A stretch of 8,794 nt of DNA, taken from an uncultured Clostridia bacterium. GTDB lineage: Bacteria > Bacillota > Clostridia > Christensenellales > CAG-314. The stretch lies in assembly GCA_937915515.1 (NCBI GenBank), contig CALGIK010000101.1, positions 1 to 8,794 of the forward strand, in the 5' to 3' direction. A model generated the notes under the pieces. That model saw only the letters and a program-made list of their open reading frames with translations. It did no database searches and had not been told where the DNA came from. Shown here piece by piece: positions 7,096-8,794 of this stretch; the first letter of the stretch is position 1, and each line of letters begins with the position of its first letter. A program made the position numbers and the translations under genes.

Positions 7096-7117
7096 TATGT
7101 GCTAAATATGTTATAAT
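7089..7117 (+). promoter_or_regulatory. Promoter of the small membrane protein gene
   Basis: TTTGCA (7089-7094, four of six consensus bases) and a perfect TATAAT (7112-7117) are separated by 17 bases. Transcription would start near 7124, giving a leader of about 25 bases. This is the best-formed promoter in the window and indicates an active gene. Confidence 0.7.
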
Positions 7118-7134
7118 AAGATGTAAATTAAAAT

Positions 7135-7141
7135 AGGAGGT
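7135..7141 (+). promoter_or_regulatory. Strong Shine-Dalgarno AGGAGGT
   Basis: A perfect AGGAGGT lies seven bases before the ATG at 7149. It fixes that start and supports translation of the unrecognised ORF. Confidence 0.85.
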
Positions 7142-7148
7142 AAAGCAT

Positions 7149-7619
7149 ATGGATGTTATTAAGCGTAATAAGCTGTTTTTGGCTATAATATGTTCCTTTT
7201 TAGTTGTGTTTATTTTGACATCCGCCATAGTGCTGCTTAAATACGGTACTGCGATTTCTCCTGATGATTTTACAACTCCCATATTGACAACAATTGAAGT
7301 CGAGGGAGAACATACTCAAAAAAACGTAGTACTTGACGGGACTTCAAAAAAAGTTGATATAGCTGTCAATAAAACAGCGGAAAGTTATACCATAATAGTA
7401 GAAGCAGACAAAAATGTAGACATTGTATTGGTTGACGATTCGGGCGACACAATCGAGTTAGTCTGGGATGAAACAAAAAAAGCATATGTCTTTGACAGCG
7501 CTACAAGCGAAAGTCAAAACATTGACGGATATTCCGTAGTGATAAGCGGCGACAATAAGACAGAAACCGAAAACGTTGTAAAAATCAGCGTAACGGCAAA
7601 TAAAAGCGTGACCCCTTAA
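7149..7619 (+). CDS. Small single-pass membrane-anchored protein, unknown function
   Basis: I do not recognise this 156-residue protein. It begins with a short basic stretch (MDVIKRNK), followed by one hydrophobic segment at about residues 9-30, which is either an uncleaved anchor or a signal sequence. There is no lipoprotein box with a clear +1 Cys. The rest, about 35-156, is acidic, rich in Thr, Val, Asp and Lys, and alternates hydrophobic and polar residues. Examples are SYTIIVEADKNVDIVLVDDSG and YSVVISGDNKTETENVVKISV, suggesting a small beta-sandwich outside the cell. A perfect TATAAT, a strong RBS and its own terminator show a single-gene unit. It lies between a broken lyase gene and a convergent beta-rich gene, which gives no clear functional clue. 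Confidence 0.85.
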   Translation: MDVIKRNKLFLAIICSFLVVFILTSAIVLLKYGTAISPDDFTTPILTTIEVEGEHTQKNVVLDGTSKKVDIAVNKTAESYTIIVEADKNVDIVLVDDSGDTIELVWDETKKAYVFDSATSESQNIDGYSVVISGDNKTETENVVKISVTANKSVTP

Positions 7620-7632
7620 TACTTACAAATTT

Positions 7633-7659
7633 AACAGCCCTTAATCGGGCTGTTTTTTT
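7633..7659 (+). terminator. Rho-independent terminator of the small membrane protein gene
   Basis: AACAGCCC (7633-7640) pairs with GGGCTGTT (7647-7654) across the loop TTAATC. The T-run extends from 7653 to 7659. It lies 13 bases after the stop codon. On the opposite strand only a short mixed A/T stretch follows, so it would serve the convergent gene poorly. Confidence 0.93.
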
Positions 7660-7729
7660 CGCTCTTTTTATTGAGTTTTTTTAAATCTCGAATATCATTT
7701 ATGAAATTTTGATAAGGATAATGTAAAGC

Positions 7730-8794
7730 TTATTCAAAGTTCAAACTTAAAAAATGTGTCTCGCAATTTTTATCGTATTTTTTGTCTCTGCTTATTACCA
7801 TTATGTCAAGAGTGTTTATTGAGTGACGGTCAATATAAAGATAAGGACTGTTACAAAGCTCATTGTTGCGGTAAATTAAATTGTAATCCTTATCGTAAAC
7901 TTCCACATATCCTGTCTGTTTAAAGCCTTTTACCCCAAAACCCGAAACAACAAAGTATTTTTCGCCGTTAACGATTGCCGTTTTTGCAAAGAGAAGTGCA
8001 ATTTGGTTTTTAAAACGTATAAATTTTTGTTTAGTAATTTTTCCGTCCGAGGTTATTTTATAATAATTTACCGTTAAAGCTTCCTTAGTTACAATATAAG
8101 TGTCCTGTCCATCAATAAAAAGGTCTAAAGGTTTTGATTCGGTCAGACCGTTTTTGTTTTTATCCCTCAAATCGCCTATAATAAAATGTGACCAATTTTG
8201 TCCGTCATAACTAAAATATCTGCTGTAATCGCGCCGCAATTTGTTGTCGTTTTCGCCTGTTTTTGTGATGGAAGTATCTCTGTTTGCAACCACTTTTATG
8301 CAATTTAAGCCGTTTATTCGGACATAAGGATACAAGACGCAGTCAAACATATAGGTGTCGGTATAATACGTTATGCTGTGCTTAGTCCATATCCCCGTCT
8401 GTGCGTTTAGCACGTGTACAAACATAACGCCTATGTAATTGCCGAATGCAACCGCAACGTTGCCTTGATTGTCTATATCAGCACCCACTCTCGGATTAGC
8501 CTCAAGGGGTATAACCGCATCGTCAGCTAATGTCGTAACGCTTATACGCGTGATTTCTTGTCCGACAGAATAAGTGTATACTTTTACGCTGCTAAAATAT
8601 TCGCCGTTTATTAAATCTTCTTCGTAAGTCGTGACGTAAAGCTTGTTTTTTGACTCATTAGCCAGAATATTGCCGTGCATCCATACGGGAATACTGTCAA
8701 ATTCTTTAATCTGACCCAAGGGGCCAACCTTTAACAGCCTCATTGTCTTGTCATTACCTCTGGCATAAGCATCGGCGCAACCTTCATTATCCAA
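7730..8794 (-). CDS. Unknown beta-rich, possibly beta-propeller protein, C-terminal part (cut by window edge)
   Basis: An open frame of 354 codons enters from the right edge and stops at 7732-7730 (TAA). The edge codon is TTG in an unbroken frame, so the true start is probably outside. I do not recognise the family. The sequence is built of repeated beta-strand units such as KLYVTTYEED, GNVAVAFGNYIGVMFVHVL, DTYIVTKEALTVNYYKI, EKYFVVSGFGVKG and GYVEVYDKDYNLIYRN. One segment, SYDGQNW (residues 195-201 of the visible part), resembles an Asp-box of sialidase-like propellers. No membrane segment is seen. Any signal peptide would be outside the window. No canonical terminator follows; the A+T-rich ATTT-CAT-AAAT hairpin near 7695-7710 is weak. 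Confidence 0.8.
   Translation of the reverse strand: MDNEGCADAYARGNDKTMRLLKVGPLGQIKEFDSIPVWMHGNILANESKNKLYVTTYEEDLINGEYFSSVKVYTYSVGQEITRISVTTLADDAVIPLEANPRVGADIDNQGNVAVAFGNYIGVMFVHVLNAQTGIWTKHSITYYTDTYMFDCVLYPYVRINGLNCIKVVANRDTSITKTGENDNKLRRDYSRYFSYDGQNWSHFIIGDLRDKNKNGLTESKPLDLFIDGQDTYIVTKEALTVNYYKITSDGKITKQKFIRFKNQIALLFAKTAIVNGEKYFVVSGFGVKGFKQTGYVEVYDKDYNLIYRNNELCNSPYLYIDRHSINTLDIMVISRDKKYDKNCETHFLSLNFE

Overview
The window reads as chromosomal DNA from a low-to-moderate GC, Gram-positive-type anaerobe (Clostridia or a related Bacillota lineage). The reasons are a bacterial V/A-type ATPase operon in the Enterococcus/Clostridium order F-I-K-E-C-G-A, strong GGAGG-type ribosome binding sites, A+T-rich intergenic DNA and a [4Fe-4S] amino-acid lyase gene of a type common in anaerobes. 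The lineage is inferred from content; no rRNA or species marker is present.

Left part (1-5499, all minus strand, transcribed right to left): seven genes of a membrane rotary ATPase. In transcription order they are ntpF (peripheral stalk G/H-type), ntpI (membrane stator a-type), ntpK (rotor ring c-type), ntpE (peripheral stalk), ntpC (central d-type socket), ntpG (central stalk F-type) and ntpA (catalytic A subunit, cut by the left edge just after its P-loop). Genes overlap or nearly touch, except for a 127-base gap with two stem-loops before ntpK. The ntpK rotor subunit carries every residue of the Na+ pocket known from Enterococcus hirae NtpK, so the machine is predicted to move Na+. Subunits B and D should lie off the left edge.

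Middle (5500-5710): a divergent control region. It holds a candidate ntp promoter flanked by two oppositely oriented copies of a 17-base element, one of them part of a 7-8-7 dyad in the ntpF leader, and a candidate promoter for the rightward gene with no Shine-Dalgarno.

Right part: 5711-6983 (+) is a UPF0597 (CyuA/YhaM/CdsB-type) L-cysteine desulfidase / L-serine dehydratase-alpha-like gene broken by an apparent 8-base deletion right after an iron-sulfur cysteine. Then a compact, well-formed promoter with a perfect 18-bp palindrome and a strong RBS drives 7149-7619 (+), an unrecognised small membrane-anchored protein, closed by a rho-independent terminator. Convergent to it is the C-terminal part of an unrecognised beta-rich, probably propeller-like protein (7730-8794, minus, entering from the right edge).

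No tRNA, rRNA, CRISPR array, insertion sequence or phage gene was seen. Nothing here is clearly a new biological system. The best leads are the broken lyase gene, the paired 17-base elements, a 12-base element shared by two promoters, and the small membrane protein with its palindromic operator-like site.
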